From assembly GCA_036345935.2 (NCBI GenBank), contig JADWOT020000001.1, positions 1,302,001 through 1,366,000 on the forward strand: a stretch of 64,000 nucleotides of DNA, written 5' to 3'. The DNA is from Taenia hydatigena. Lineage: Eukaryota > Platyhelminthes > Cestoda > Cyclophyllidea > Taeniidae. Below, one piece after another: positions 34,175-46,900 of the stretch. Numbering within the stretch: the stretch's first letter is position 1; each line of letters starts with the position of its first letter. The translations under genes and the position numbers were made by a program. The notes under the pieces are model-generated. The model was not told the DNA's origin and ran no database searches. It saw only the letters and a program-made list of their open reading frames with translations.

Positions 34175-37100
34175 CAGACTGCCTACCCTGTGTCTCTTTG
34201 CGAAAGTAAATAGCAGATTAGTCCATCAGTGTCTAATCATTGCAACGCGATAGGTGGAAGTTGGGGTCACTTCTGTATCTCTTTGCTCTTCAAGAATCTG
34301 CTCAAGGGAGTTGTCCTAACAGATCAATAAGGCTACTTTAGCAATAATGAGAATCTGAGAAGAATGAAATATCGCATGCATTAAGTTCGCGACTTTCTTG
34401 GTACGGTCCGTCGGTCACATGGCGCTTGACTTCGATAGCACTTTTAGGCTCCCGGTTCAAACGCTGAATTGAAGCCTTACATAAGGAAGGAGAAGAGGGC
34501 AGAGATTTGACCTCTGTCTACCACCTTCTAGATAGATAAAAGATTTCTGCACCCATTGCGCCCTTAAACACCCTTAAAGATCGGCTTTTGGGTGATATAT
34601 TTCACTTGCTTTTCCTGACCGCATTTTTCGAGGAAGTCAGCATTGATGCTGCACATGCCGCAGCCGCTTCCGTGGATATAGAAGTAATTCAGATTAACGA
34701 GTTGATTACTTGTAAGAGTTCAACAAAATGTCCGCCTTACAAACTCACTGATATACGAAATCAGTGTTGAAGAAGTTGATGTGAATACTACCTATATTAA
34801 ATCAGTAGACACGAGTTCAGAATCGTAAAATTGGCGGATTGGTTTGCTGTTCGGGCAAATTAGGCATTCCAGGCAAAGGAAGTGAATAGAGAGAGAAAAA
34901 CGAGTTGGCAGAGAATAGATATGATTCATATGTATGTCACAAGGAGGAAGAAAAGGGGCTCGTTGTGTTGAAGTGGAGAGGATTAGCTGACTCAGACACT
35001 GAATTGGCGAAAGCGCTTTATTTCCAAGCCGTGCAGGAAGATGATGCTACTGTGCACTCCTCCAACGCGAATCTCTGCTGGTGCGAATTCGACTTCGATA
35101 ACCCGTGCTATGATGGTTAACCATGAGGCATTTGTGCCTAACTCTAGTGCGACCAAAGGGGAAACACTTGAGAAAGTGACCCCGTAGCAGTCAGAAAGAC
35201 ACCTGAGGTACCCTACGTAGACCTAACTAAAGGCAGAGGCGTCTGTTGTACAGGCTTTTGAATGTTTTTTGGACTTTGTTAAGCTAGTGGTTGATTATTT
35301 TTCAGTTAGGTGGAAGACGATGGTCTGTTCCACAGGCGTTAATAAAACGCGAGAATTGAGTTGAGCTTATTGAAGTGTGGGTGAGCTGTGGAACAGCAGT
35401 TGTCTAATCTTCCATTTCCATCGTAAGATTGCTAATACCGAGCACCACTTCTTTTCCAAAATTGGTCAAGATGTCAAAGAAGAAGGGTTGATTTTTGCGA
35501 GGTGTGGTTGAATTCTGTCCGCTCTACTTCATTTAGACATTCGAACGAGGTTTTATATTCGTGCTAATCAAGTGGCTTCTAAGCTATGCGGTAATCAAGT
35601 TGTTGTTTCGTAAAGGTACTTTAAAAAAAGAACTATTAACCACCGCCTTGTTTACCTACTTACCCATCCATTCATCCATCATCTCAGCCTTTGTAGGATC
35701 TCTCAGCCCATTCAAAGCTAACTGCTTTTTCGGGGTTCTCTGCACCTTTTCCGTGCTTAATCGCCCCATCTTTCCGCGAGACTTTCCACCAATCAAGTGC
35801 TGTGTGCGGCCTACTTCACAGTTCCAGACTGATGCACACTGATGCCATGGAAAAGGCAAGCGGGTGAGTAGAGAGTTCGACTGCCATAGCTGTTCAATCA
35901 CAACTTCAACGGCTGGCTCTTCACGTGGCCAGTCAATTTCTCACCCTCCTTCATAAACTCATCAATCCTTCCTGTGACCTCGAGGTCATTACGTCTACTG
36001 TCGTTGAAGTGCTACTGCTCAAACACAGCATTCATTCTTTTGTGGAGAAAAAATTAATCAATTTGAATGCCAAATTTGCCCCCACATCAATGGAAGCATC
36101 TTTGACTGCTGCTCGCTAATAACTCACAAGCTTCACACCCAATCTCATTGGCCATCCAGACAGGAGGTCAATGCTGTTTTCACAACTGACACCCTGCTAG
36201 TGTGATGTGCTACAAATAAGTTGGTCGTCAAAAAAAATGTAGTCAAAAAAGGCGAAAGAAAATTGTCACTTACAAGCTGACCTTTAAGGATGCAATAGGT
36301 TCAGAAAATCTTTCGTCCATTTAGAGAACAAAGGAATTTCGCCTGCTCCACGTGGAGGCAGCCAATTGAAGTTCAACGTCTACAGTTGGAGTGAAGAACA
36401 AGCCTATTCCTTTCTAATCGCAGAGCTACCTCTCAACCATCGACTGGTTAACCACCACTTCAGTAGTATCACATTCATTCATCCACCGCTTCCCAAGAAA
36501 AAGTTAACATCTTTGAAAGGCAAACACAACCACAAGAAGACAAGCAGATAGAAAAGGCGGAGCCTCAAAAAGACGCTGATGAAATGTTACGCGATTTAAT
36601 NNNNNNNNNNNNNNNNNNNNNNNNNNNNNNNNNNNNNNNNNNNNNNNNNNNNNNNNNNNNNNNNNNNNNNNNNNNNNNNNNNNNNNNNNNNNNNNNNNNN
36701 CAGTCTGATGGCGCTGCCCCCCTTCCAAGTGTGCTGCAGTCTCTCTCAGCGTGTAAGTGTGTTGTTCAGAGGACTGCCAGTTGATTGAAAAAAACTGATG
36801 TCTGTTCGTCCATCCATCCAGGAGGTAGCCGATCCGTAATCGTACTAAGCACATTCGAGAATTGGTTTGTTGATCAACTGACCAGTCGATGACTCCAATC
36901 TCGCCGAATGCATTCCTTTATTTACCCATTTACTTATCTACCTAATCACCCATCCCTGTTCCATATGCTCATCCGTCTTAGAGTTCCAACGGGATGTAAA
37001 CGCGTTGTCTGCTTGCGTAGAAGTATGAATTGGTAGCATGTGGCCTATCCGTGGCACTTGAATGGGTTTTCATGCGTAGACTCTATAGCCATCGCAGTCC

Positions 37101-37996
37101 ACCTTGGTAAATTTTACCATAAGCCAAACCAGGAGCATGACTTGATGCGCTGGACACGGTTTTGTCAAAGGAAAAAAGGCTAATGGGTGATTTCCTCTCT
37201 CCTAATGTTGCCTTTTGGGTTGCAAACTTTTTCGGTATTTGGCGACTCATTTGTTACCACCACGAGTTGCTCACTCATATTTGAAGGCAGGAAGGAAGGC
37301 GAAGAGCAACAGGTAGAAGAAAGCGGTCAAATGGAGTGGAGTGCACAAATGCACGCAGCGAAGATGGGTTATGGAGGTGAGGGAACAGTCTTGCTTATTT
37401 ATGTGCGACATCAACCAAGCAGATTGTCTAAAAGGTCAAATAGTGGAAATGTGCAGTCATACACACGAACTCGGACGCGCACACAATCAAACAGTTGCAG
37501 ACACAGTGGCAAGTGAGGGTGGACTAGGGAGAAAAGTGCAGATTCTTTTCCATTATTGTGGAACACCAGGTGTGCGGATTGCCTAAAAGGCAAAAAGGAA
37601 GTGGGCAATGCGGTAGGTGAGTAGGTGTTCGGCTGTACTCACCTTTGCTCTGGAAGTGGTAAATGGAGGGAAAGAAGATGACAAAGGTAGATCTCAGGCG
37701 GAGTGGTATGGGATAGTCAGAGGTGATAGAAGGGAAGGTTAAGTGAAGGTCGTGAGGGAAGGCATACTTTTCTAAGCTTGATCAGTGACTTGTAGTATGG
37801 TCAAAGAAACATAGTTTTCCCCATTGAGTCATGATAAAATGCGACGGTGTTATAATTCCTAACCTGCAGCTTGAGTTGTGGCTGTGCCACGAGGATAAAA
37901 GTACAGTTGGCGGGTGAATTGGTCTCACTGAAAGGGTGTGTTGACTTTTGGAAATGAAATCCCCATTTCTACTCCTCTCTTTGTCCCCCTTTCCAG
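34175..37996 (+). other. Region probably holding the 5' part of BLTP2
   Basis: No complete gene is recognised. BLTP2 needs about 170 N-terminal residues before the exon at 37997. One candidate exon is 35537-35615, with a good pyrimidine tract and acceptor and a GTACTT donor. It encodes a hydrophobic segment (FIFVLIKWLLSYAVIKLLFR) that could be the N-terminal membrane anchor. The other N-terminal exons were not found and one may lie in the assembly gap. Confidence 0.35.
36601..36700. other. Assembly gap (100 N)
   Basis: Exactly 100 N, the usual placeholder for a scaffold gap of unknown size. Order and distance across it are not proven by this sequence. Confidence 0.99.
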
Positions 37997-40900
37997 TCGG
38001 TAGAGGTTAGTCTGTGCGAGTCTGTCGAACTACGGGCTAATCCAGGCGCTCACCTCTGCGTGGTGGAGTTACTTCTCCTCACTCGTCGCCTCTTTGATAT
38101 TCGTCGCTCTTCTGAGGCGGTTGACACTGCGACACCCTCAACGGCGAGTGTTGCTACATCATGGAACGTGGAGGTTCGTAACACAGCTACAACTCGACTA
38201 ACCTACTCCTCTGGGTGTCATTCAGCCGCCGTGGTATTCAGTAGCATGAATGTCTACATCAGCAGCGCCCCCAGCCATTTGAGTCTTCGTATCAAGTCGC
38301 CAAAACTTTCTCTGCTTTTCGATGGCAGGGAGATCGCAATGCTTCAGGTACAGCCGTTTCATCTGTGCAGATCTGTGAATGCTGAAATTACCTCATTAAG
38401 AGAGATGTTTCACACAGTTCATTCACACGTCGAAAGCCCTGAGGGCGCTTTAATTGTAGCTGTATAGCTACGCTCCTAATGAATCGGCTAACTTGGACCG
38501 TTTCTCGTTGGAATTTCCTATTGTGGTCGAAAATGCATTGGGTAAAGGGGAGCATGTTCATAATGTGGCCCTCATTGCAGGACGTCTTCCTACAGCGTCT
38601 GCTATCATCTCCAAATTTGTTATGGGCAATTTTTCTTGTTTGCATTGCCAACCACGACGAAGTTTCTTTGTAGAGGTGTGTAATGGTGGCGGCGCAGCCA
38701 CCTTCTTGGTAGATCCATAGCCACCTATATGATCGAAATGGTGACGGTAAAGGAGCTATCCTGGCCATCATTATGCTGTTGCTGGGTGCTCTTGCGAATT
38801 GTTTCTTGCTGGATCCATAGACAATAGAATTTCTGTTGTGTGTCGCCACTCTGTAGCTCGAACAGTAGCTGTTGATCGTTACTTATTGAATACACGGATG
38901 TTGAATAATTGGCTTCGTGAGTCCCATTTCTTTCTGTTCACGTTCTTAAACGTCTTTATGTAACCTCTATTGTCTATCTGGTCGTAGAAGTATCGCTCAA
39001 GTCTTCTCTAATAGATCCGTGAGTGTTGGAGTCCTGTTTGTGTGCACTCAACCTATTGCTGAAGTGTCAATCGTTAGGTTTTTTTCCGTAATTTTGATCC
39101 ATTTATTGAATGCTTTCAAGGAACATCGCTATCAGTCGGCCGGTTTCACTTCGCTTATTGAACATTTTCACGATGTGTTTGTTGTTGGTTTTTGTCGTCG
39201 TCATTTGGCTGTAGCTAAATTGCTAGCTCATGATGGCAGGCAGTGATAACCTTTCAAAGAACTTTTGAGAGTACTTCTATGGCTGATATCGGCGTCTGTT
39301 AGTGTAAGGCGATTAAGAGAAACCCGTTTGTTCGAGTGTTAAACAGAGAAAATGTGATTTACCGCGTGCGGTCACTCGCAGATCCTCCTCTTTCATTATT
39401 TTGCCTAGACATGTTGGTCGGTTACTTTACCTATCCATCCTCCGCATGGGAATACTAATTAATTCTCCTTAGAAAACCGCACCAAGAGGGAACGCCAAAT
39501 GGGTGACGCCGAGTTACTCTCGCTTCTCTCTGTTTCGTCTCTTCATTCGACGGTTATTGATGATATTCAGACAGTCACCACTTGCCTCAATGCATCCAAC
39601 CGCTGAATAGGTTCATCATTTTCTTATGACAACAAAGGAGGACATCTTTCTACACCACGGAATTTTCCACATTCTCGCTCATTCCCTTATCCTGTCCACC
39701 GCGTTTAGCCGTGCTAATGTTTGCTTCTGTGGATCCACTGACTACTTGCGTCGGATTTGCCCTACCTGCCCACCACCAATGGGATATTGGACAGGCTCAT
39801 TTGTAGTTAGAATGACACTTCCTCCTCAACCCCCTTTTGCCAACCAATTCGGCATTTGTGCACTTGTTTTGCGATCATGCCAGCAGCTAGCTGATCCCCT
39901 CCTTACCAAAGCCTTCACCTTGTCTGGACTGCTCGAGGCATCCTCGTTTGCATATTCATGACTTCCAAAATAAAATTCTCAATGTCGCGACTGTGTGAAC
40001 CCGGGCAGGGCATAATTAGTGATCCCTGCCTTATCGTCAATGGTAGCCTAAAAGCCTTACCTCACTGAGAATGGGATAACGAGGACAGTGATTAAGGTGA
40101 ACTCTATTACTCCAACGAACTGATAGATTCATTTCTGAAGACATTAAAGTGGATGCCAGTGTTCAAGTACTCGGTCTCCCAAAGGAGCGCAGTTGAGGAG
40201 TCTGGGTGGCTAAGCTCACGGTTGAAGTCGGTTTCGCCTTGCTGTAATGGTTTTTTGTGCTACAAGTTGAAACAGGTCAAACCGAAGTTGTGTTGCTGCA
40301 AATGGGGAAGACAATAACTGCTTTTCTACTTCCTATTTTTCTTTTTAATAGAATTTCGTACTTCGGAGACTGCCAATCTCCGGTGGGCATCGAAAGGTCG
40401 CTTTTCGACTCATCACGCCTGAAAACACTTGCCTGTGAGTACTTGTTTTGCAATTTTTTCTTCTCAGAACAGGAAAAATACTTGACGATGCCTTCTGCTA
40501 TGATGTTATCTTAGTTAAATTTCTTCGAAGCCTATTGACCATACTGTTTCAATCTCACCGTTTATGTCAAACCGGAACATTTGAGTCTATGGAGTGGAAA
40601 ATGTATTTGCTTTCCGATGCATCACTTTACTAAATTTGCACACGTTTTAGTGTTTGTTTAGTATCCACGACTTTTCGCCGTAGAAAGATTTATGGGTGTG
40701 CCTGAACCATCCTATGGTGACTGGAGTGCGCTAGCTTTTCCGAATTGCAAATGTTTCCGACAGACTGTTTTGTATTGTGCTGTATTTATCGATGTGACAG
40801 AACAACTTGTCTTTTGTGACATTTCACATGGACAGACTGTGTCGATCAGACGTTCGCAGCTTACTCCCACGACATGCGCCAACTATGTATATGCAATGGA

Positions 40901-43900
40901 ACAGTTTTCACGGCTTTCAAGGTTATCCTTTCCTGTTATGCATGTGATATCATCCATCCCTCTGATTTGGGATTGTTGTGTTACGCGTTGCTTTCGCCTT
41001 AAATTGCCCTCGAGAAGTTGCAACAACTCAACTCCATGTTGTACACACGGTCAGTGGAAGCCATGGTGGCCTCAGTCGACGACTTACAGATTTAGGCCCT
41101 ACTTCTGTGGTGTGTCACTTTAAACCCACTCCAGGATGGGTGGTGATTTCCCATTTCTCCAATTGCCTTATAGCACCACTGATATTGATCAAATAGTGTA
41201 TTTTGGGACATCAGAGCATCTAATTTGATGAAAAGAGAACAGCGAACTCGATGGAAATGTTTTTGCTAGGTAGCAAACGCTCTCAACTTTGTCCCATAGA
41301 AAGATTAAATCTCGCTTAGATTTTGATCGAATCCCTCATTCCAGCGATTGTTGACAACCATAAGAAAATGTTGCTCACCCTTCAAAAAGTTTCTGATTCC
41401 ATGTCTACTTCTATCATGTCGCGCCTTTGCTTACAATCTTTAACTTCGTTATTACTTACTTTAAGGTCAAGGTCAATCACTGACTGTGTTTACGTATAGT
41501 TGAAACAGATGAGTGTCTCAGATCCAGTTTCCAGCACTTGGCGCGTGCCAAGGAGTCGTGTTTGTGCACGCATCTCCTACCTCTACAGCCCTGTGCTTTC
41601 TGGCATACACCAGTCGAGAGAAGCGTCTGTTCTGGGGTGTTTGGTGATTGTCTGATCGGTCAGAGCCACAGATGAGCTCCAGGTCAGACGAACGGGAAAA
41701 CTCCAGCCTCTGACCAATGGCGAATTTTTTTAGCACTTCTTCGTTAATGCGATGTGCTACAACTTCGTGGCAAATCGCCCTAACTCAATCCGATGCGTGA
41801 GGACTAAATCGGCTTGCGATTCTATGCCCAACACTTTTATTACTGTCGACTGCTGAGGAGCCATTTCATGCGTGCAGTAATTTTATCGCGTTTATGTTAC
41901 TGGAATCATGAGAAGTCACACGACGCCACATTCGGCGATTTGTGTGTAGAATTTTTCAGGGAACAGTAGGGAGGTGGTCAATTCTACGACGATTGGTTTA
42001 TTCAATAAAATTTCATGATTTTCGGTTATCTCCATTTTCCTCATTACGACGATGAAGTGGATTTAGGACTGAGTGTCTCATTGTCCACGATGTTTAAGAC
42101 TTTGAGTTTATTTTGGGCAGCTATCAGAGCCCTGTTCAAACATCACACGGTAAGCAATCTCACCGTTTGTCCCATGTAAGCCAGATGAGATCGATGAGCT
42201 GAATTTCGGTTCCAGTGGGAGGAACAAATAGCAAGTAGTCAAAAGGGTTCGTGGAATCGTCATTATCGCCCTTCCTGTTATAACTTGCTAAGTGGAGATG
42301 TTCCCGTGCCTTCATTATAAGGCGCGGATATGCTTCAACCCACCGGTACGGCACCCTCTGCCAATCCTTCTGTCAATGCTCAACCCACCCTCATAGCATA
42401 GCATTTCGGCTAGACTGGTTCGATGGATGCGCTACGGGTTGGTCTGCTCCTTGATGACAGGGACAGGGAGAGAAAGACTCTCCTTTCTCGATGATGAAGG
42501 ATTGTATGCTCCCATGCGTCAAGGATAGCTTTTAGCGATTGGTTAACCTTAGTGATGAAACAGATGGCTTACAAAAAAATTAACCGGAAAAGCCGTTGTT
42601 AGGGCGAATGAGCAAATGGCGCTCACGCACTTGCGTCAACGCATGATGTGAAAGCAGCTTGAAGGACCGTCAATTTATTGCTCTCCTGTATCATACGGAC
42701 GCACCGTGCGCGTTGACTTGTTTGCCTGATGACTGACTGAGTGACTTACTAACCTGGAACGATAAAGGACTTGCCTGTTGCAACATCCATTGAACATGCG
42801 ATCCATTCACAGCTCGACCCATCCCCTATAGTCACGCATTACTGCACTTTCAGAAGACTGGATTTGCTTACCCTACGGGCGACATCTTCTCCTCCCAAAC
42901 TGGGCAGTACTAGCCGTTTAGCCGAGGAGAAGTTCTTTTATTACTGACCCTAGGCAAACGCAAGACCTCGTGCACCTCTTGCCGCCTCGAAACTTACTCT
43001 TGATGAAGTTTTTATGTGATTTTGGGTGGCGCTGCCTCAATTCATTCTCACCCTTCATATTAGCTTGGTTACTAGGCTTCTCTGGTGGTGATTAACACCT
43101 TGCTGTGGCATCAACCAGTAAGTCACATGAACACGCCTGAAATGGCCATACGGTTGGACGATAAAAGGGGAGGCAGAAACGAAAGTAAACTAAGATTGTC
43201 TTGTTGAGATAGGGTAATGGGTCGTAGTTGGCGCCATTTCGTTTCCAAAGATTGGATTTGCTATTTCAGAAGCAAACAGCACGAACTTATCGGATTACCT
43301 TATTCATCCATCTCGACTACGTCCTGCACACCACCTGGAAAGGCGTGTGCATGCGCGCCCACTGAGTGACTTCTGGAGACATGAGATGCTTACATTCTTG
43401 CCCATGAACATTATTTCGATTAACTTTAGTATCCCAATGATTATTAGCAAACTCGATGGAACTGACCAATCGGGAGAACTGAGTGAAGGCACGAGTATTG
43501 TGACATTGCCTTTAAACGATTGAGAAACTTTGACTGAAACCCTTTGTAGGCTCGCAGACCTCCTCATGAGATGAATGTTGGAGTCAACTTTCTTACAGAT
43601 AAACTATTTTAGCGTGATTGGTCATTGATTCCACGTTTTACTTATTTTGCAACAGTAGTATCAGCGCCCAACAGGTGGTATCACTCAGTTCTTGTACATG
43701 TATCTACTGCTTGCTGCGAAGGTTTCCCAAGGGCAAATTTATCGCCCCAGCCCATATTTCAACGTTCATTGTCTCTTACACTAAACTGATCGATTCAGTC
43801 CTCGGAAGCAGGGCATCCGGAATCCATTTTGCTGCTTTAAGCTTCACCAGTTTGTTTGTGGCGCATGATTTGGTCCAACCCGTGGACATGAGATTGTGAT

Positions 43901-46900
43901 AAAGGGCATCTGACGCAAGTTTGTATGACCGTGTCCAGTAGGGTGATTGGAGCCTCGCGCTTATGCGACTCTGAGGGTGTTGAAACAAGTTTCCATTTTT
44001 TTCACAACCTCATGTGCTTTTTCCCGTTTTGTACAAACCGTTGTGTGTGCTCGTGTGACACAATGATGAATTCGATTCAGTTCTGCGGTGGTTTGTCCCT
44101 AGACACCTCAGGTTGGCTCTCTTTGAAAATGCTTCAAGTCACCGATGGTGGTAGAGGCTTGGGCCCAAAAATTTGCTATGCCTAGGGATGGAGGCTGTTG
44201 AGTCAATCCGCCATTTTGCGGTGTCACGCCAACTGCCCATCTGGAATCAGAAGAAGTCTCAATGATACTTTTTTGATAGTTTTGGAACTTCTCAAGGTGG
44301 TTTAACTAATTACGGGCACATTTAATCGGATGCGTCACCAGAGGGTGATATTAGGTAGAATACAAACTATCCTAAATGAATGATGCGAAGTCATCTCGGA
44401 GGTCTTTTGGGTGGTAAAAGTTGGCATCAGAGAAGTCGTCATCCTTTTCTCCCTAAGCAGAATTGCCTGTTCTTGTGGTAGGAGTGTTCACTCATTTACC
44501 TTCTAGACCGTGTCACTTCGGAATAGCTTTGGATGGATGGGTAGGTGGCTTTGCTGCTAGCTTATCACGACCTCAGCTCCACACTATTTACTTGACTACC
44601 TGATTTGTTTGGTTAAAATTGCCTCCTTGGATCGAATTCCTGGCGCATACCGTCAAACTTATACTGCGTATGGGGTCGTTAAAGCATTTGCTTCCCGATG
44701 TCACATATAATGTGATGTTCCAGTTTTCTGGCCTAATCCTGCACTACATAAGCATGCGACATGTTTTCTTTACCAATTCATTGGAATTCACCGGTTACAT
44801 CGAATCGAGTCTTCCAAGCATATCGGCTGAGCTTTAAGCACGAATTGACCAGTTTGATTATGCATGAGAACAAGATAGCATCCTGGTGGCTGTGATGATC
44901 AATTTTCTTCTAAGTCAGACCCCGTTAAGGTGAAACTTGTTACTTGACAGCCTTGAATAACGCACTCTAAAGGTGCCAGTTCAAAAGATAGGACTTTGTG
45001 GCGCAACACTCATGCAGTAATTTAAAGTCGAGGAGGAGGCAAATGATGATAATATGGCTCCTCTTCTCTTATTCCAGAGGATTATGCAAGTTATTCGGAT
45101 TGGAGGAAAAGAGGAACGCCATAACAAAAAGGATTATTATGCAACATTGCGAAGTTTTAATAGGTGCTTCGTCCTTTGTTTATTTTTCCTGGAAATCAGG
45201 AAGGAAATGTTATGATTATTTTGAAGTAGAGAACTGCTAAATTGGCGCTGGAAAGACAAGGGGGAATCGTATTCTCGACTGCCTTTCTTTCGTTCTTTTT
45301 TTCAGAGAACTTCAAACTGAAAGCATGCGTTTCACCTTCCCTTTCAACTACAACTTCTTCGCCTGTTTTGACGAGGTGAGTTACAATCCTCAGCATACTA
45401 CTGATGACACCCACTACGAGTAGTATAGTAGACCACACTGTGAGAACGTGAATGGGGGCGCTTGTCATGGCTTGGGAGTTTCAATCGGCCCAGGCTTCTT
45501 TTGGCCTTATTACCTCTTCAGCGTCAAATTAATCCTCACAAGAAATTGGATTCGTGAATGAATAAATCCTTTGACGACTTCCCAGCCATTTTGAAGCCTT
45601 TTATTTGTGTCCGTTCGCTGCCATAGGTGCGCATTTGGGTTACGTGTACTGGATATCACAAATGCGGAGCGGATTCTTTAGCGGTGTGGACTAAGTGTAG
45701 TTGCATCAAATCATCCGCCTCAGGCGGATTAGTTGAGTATGAAACAACTAGATAGGCACAGGATGTTTATGGCCTTGGGGATAATTACATTTCGACCGAT
45801 TGAATGGCACTCTATTCTACGTGATCGGTGACAGTGTGATGGTATTTACTGGATCATCCTCCATGGCCAATTTTTAATTCGCCGGTAGTCATTTCTGCGA
45901 TGGGGAAATGTATCTTCGTTCTACCGAAAGTAGATTTGCGATGCCTGCGCGCATCTGTTCACAATGCCCAGCCTACGGCAGGTTGCCGGCCCCTGCACTG
46001 CATCCCATGGTTATTTCACTTGCCAAACAAAACTCATTGTAGATGCGGCCAAATACTCTTTCACTCCTATGCAACCTATATACACCTGCTTGCTTCGTTT
46101 GAAGGCGTTAAAAACATTCATTGGCTTTAGAGGTGGGGCACTGTTTTCACTGACCACCAAATGCATCGGCGGCAGAGTCAACCGGCCAGAGATGAGCAAT
46201 TCAGCTAATCAGGACATTGCTAGCTGGTCTGTGGAGTTATTGAACACCGAGACGTGGTTACCTACCCATTATGTTTGCTGGCCTTGAAGAGTTCTTGGGA
46301 ATGCATCCACTCATAATTGGAATCCTGCCTGCAGCATTTACAACTATGGACACGATCTCAATGGGAATTGTCTTCTTGCGTCTGTCATTGTATTGAATCC
46401 CTTATGCTCTTTTTACTTTTTACTCGCCAGTTTCTCAACGTGAGACGAGCCATGAACTACGCGGAATCTGTCCAGTCGCCGTTCTTTGCCGAGGTGAAAG
46501 CAGTGGATAGTGAAGCGGAGGCGGCAGCACCCCCGAAGAGTACGCCTTCTCCACGGCTGCCCTGTGATCTTGTGTTCCGTGTCAAGGTATGCAATACATC
46601 AGCCGCCTATTCGATCCTTTCTTCCTACCAGCGCTGTTACTTTTCCTTCGACTAACTGTGGACTTTGATATCTTTAGTCAGTAAACATTAAATGTTTGAC
46701 GCATATAAAGAAATTTATGACATGAAAAGTTACACACATTCTGGGCTCGTTTTCTTCCCCGAACCTCTAGGCTGTTTTTCTTTTCTTGACATTTCGATGC
46801 CACTTTCCGTGTAGATTATTTTCAGCCTTTTGCTACGTGGCGAGACTTTAGGTCCTCAGTTTAGTGTTTTTAGGCCATTGGGAGCCTCTTTTAGGGGAAC

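Noticed and set aside
34440..34480. GGTTCAAAC motif suggesting a tRNA B box
   Set aside because: No matching A box at the right distance and no cloverleaf can be folded around it.
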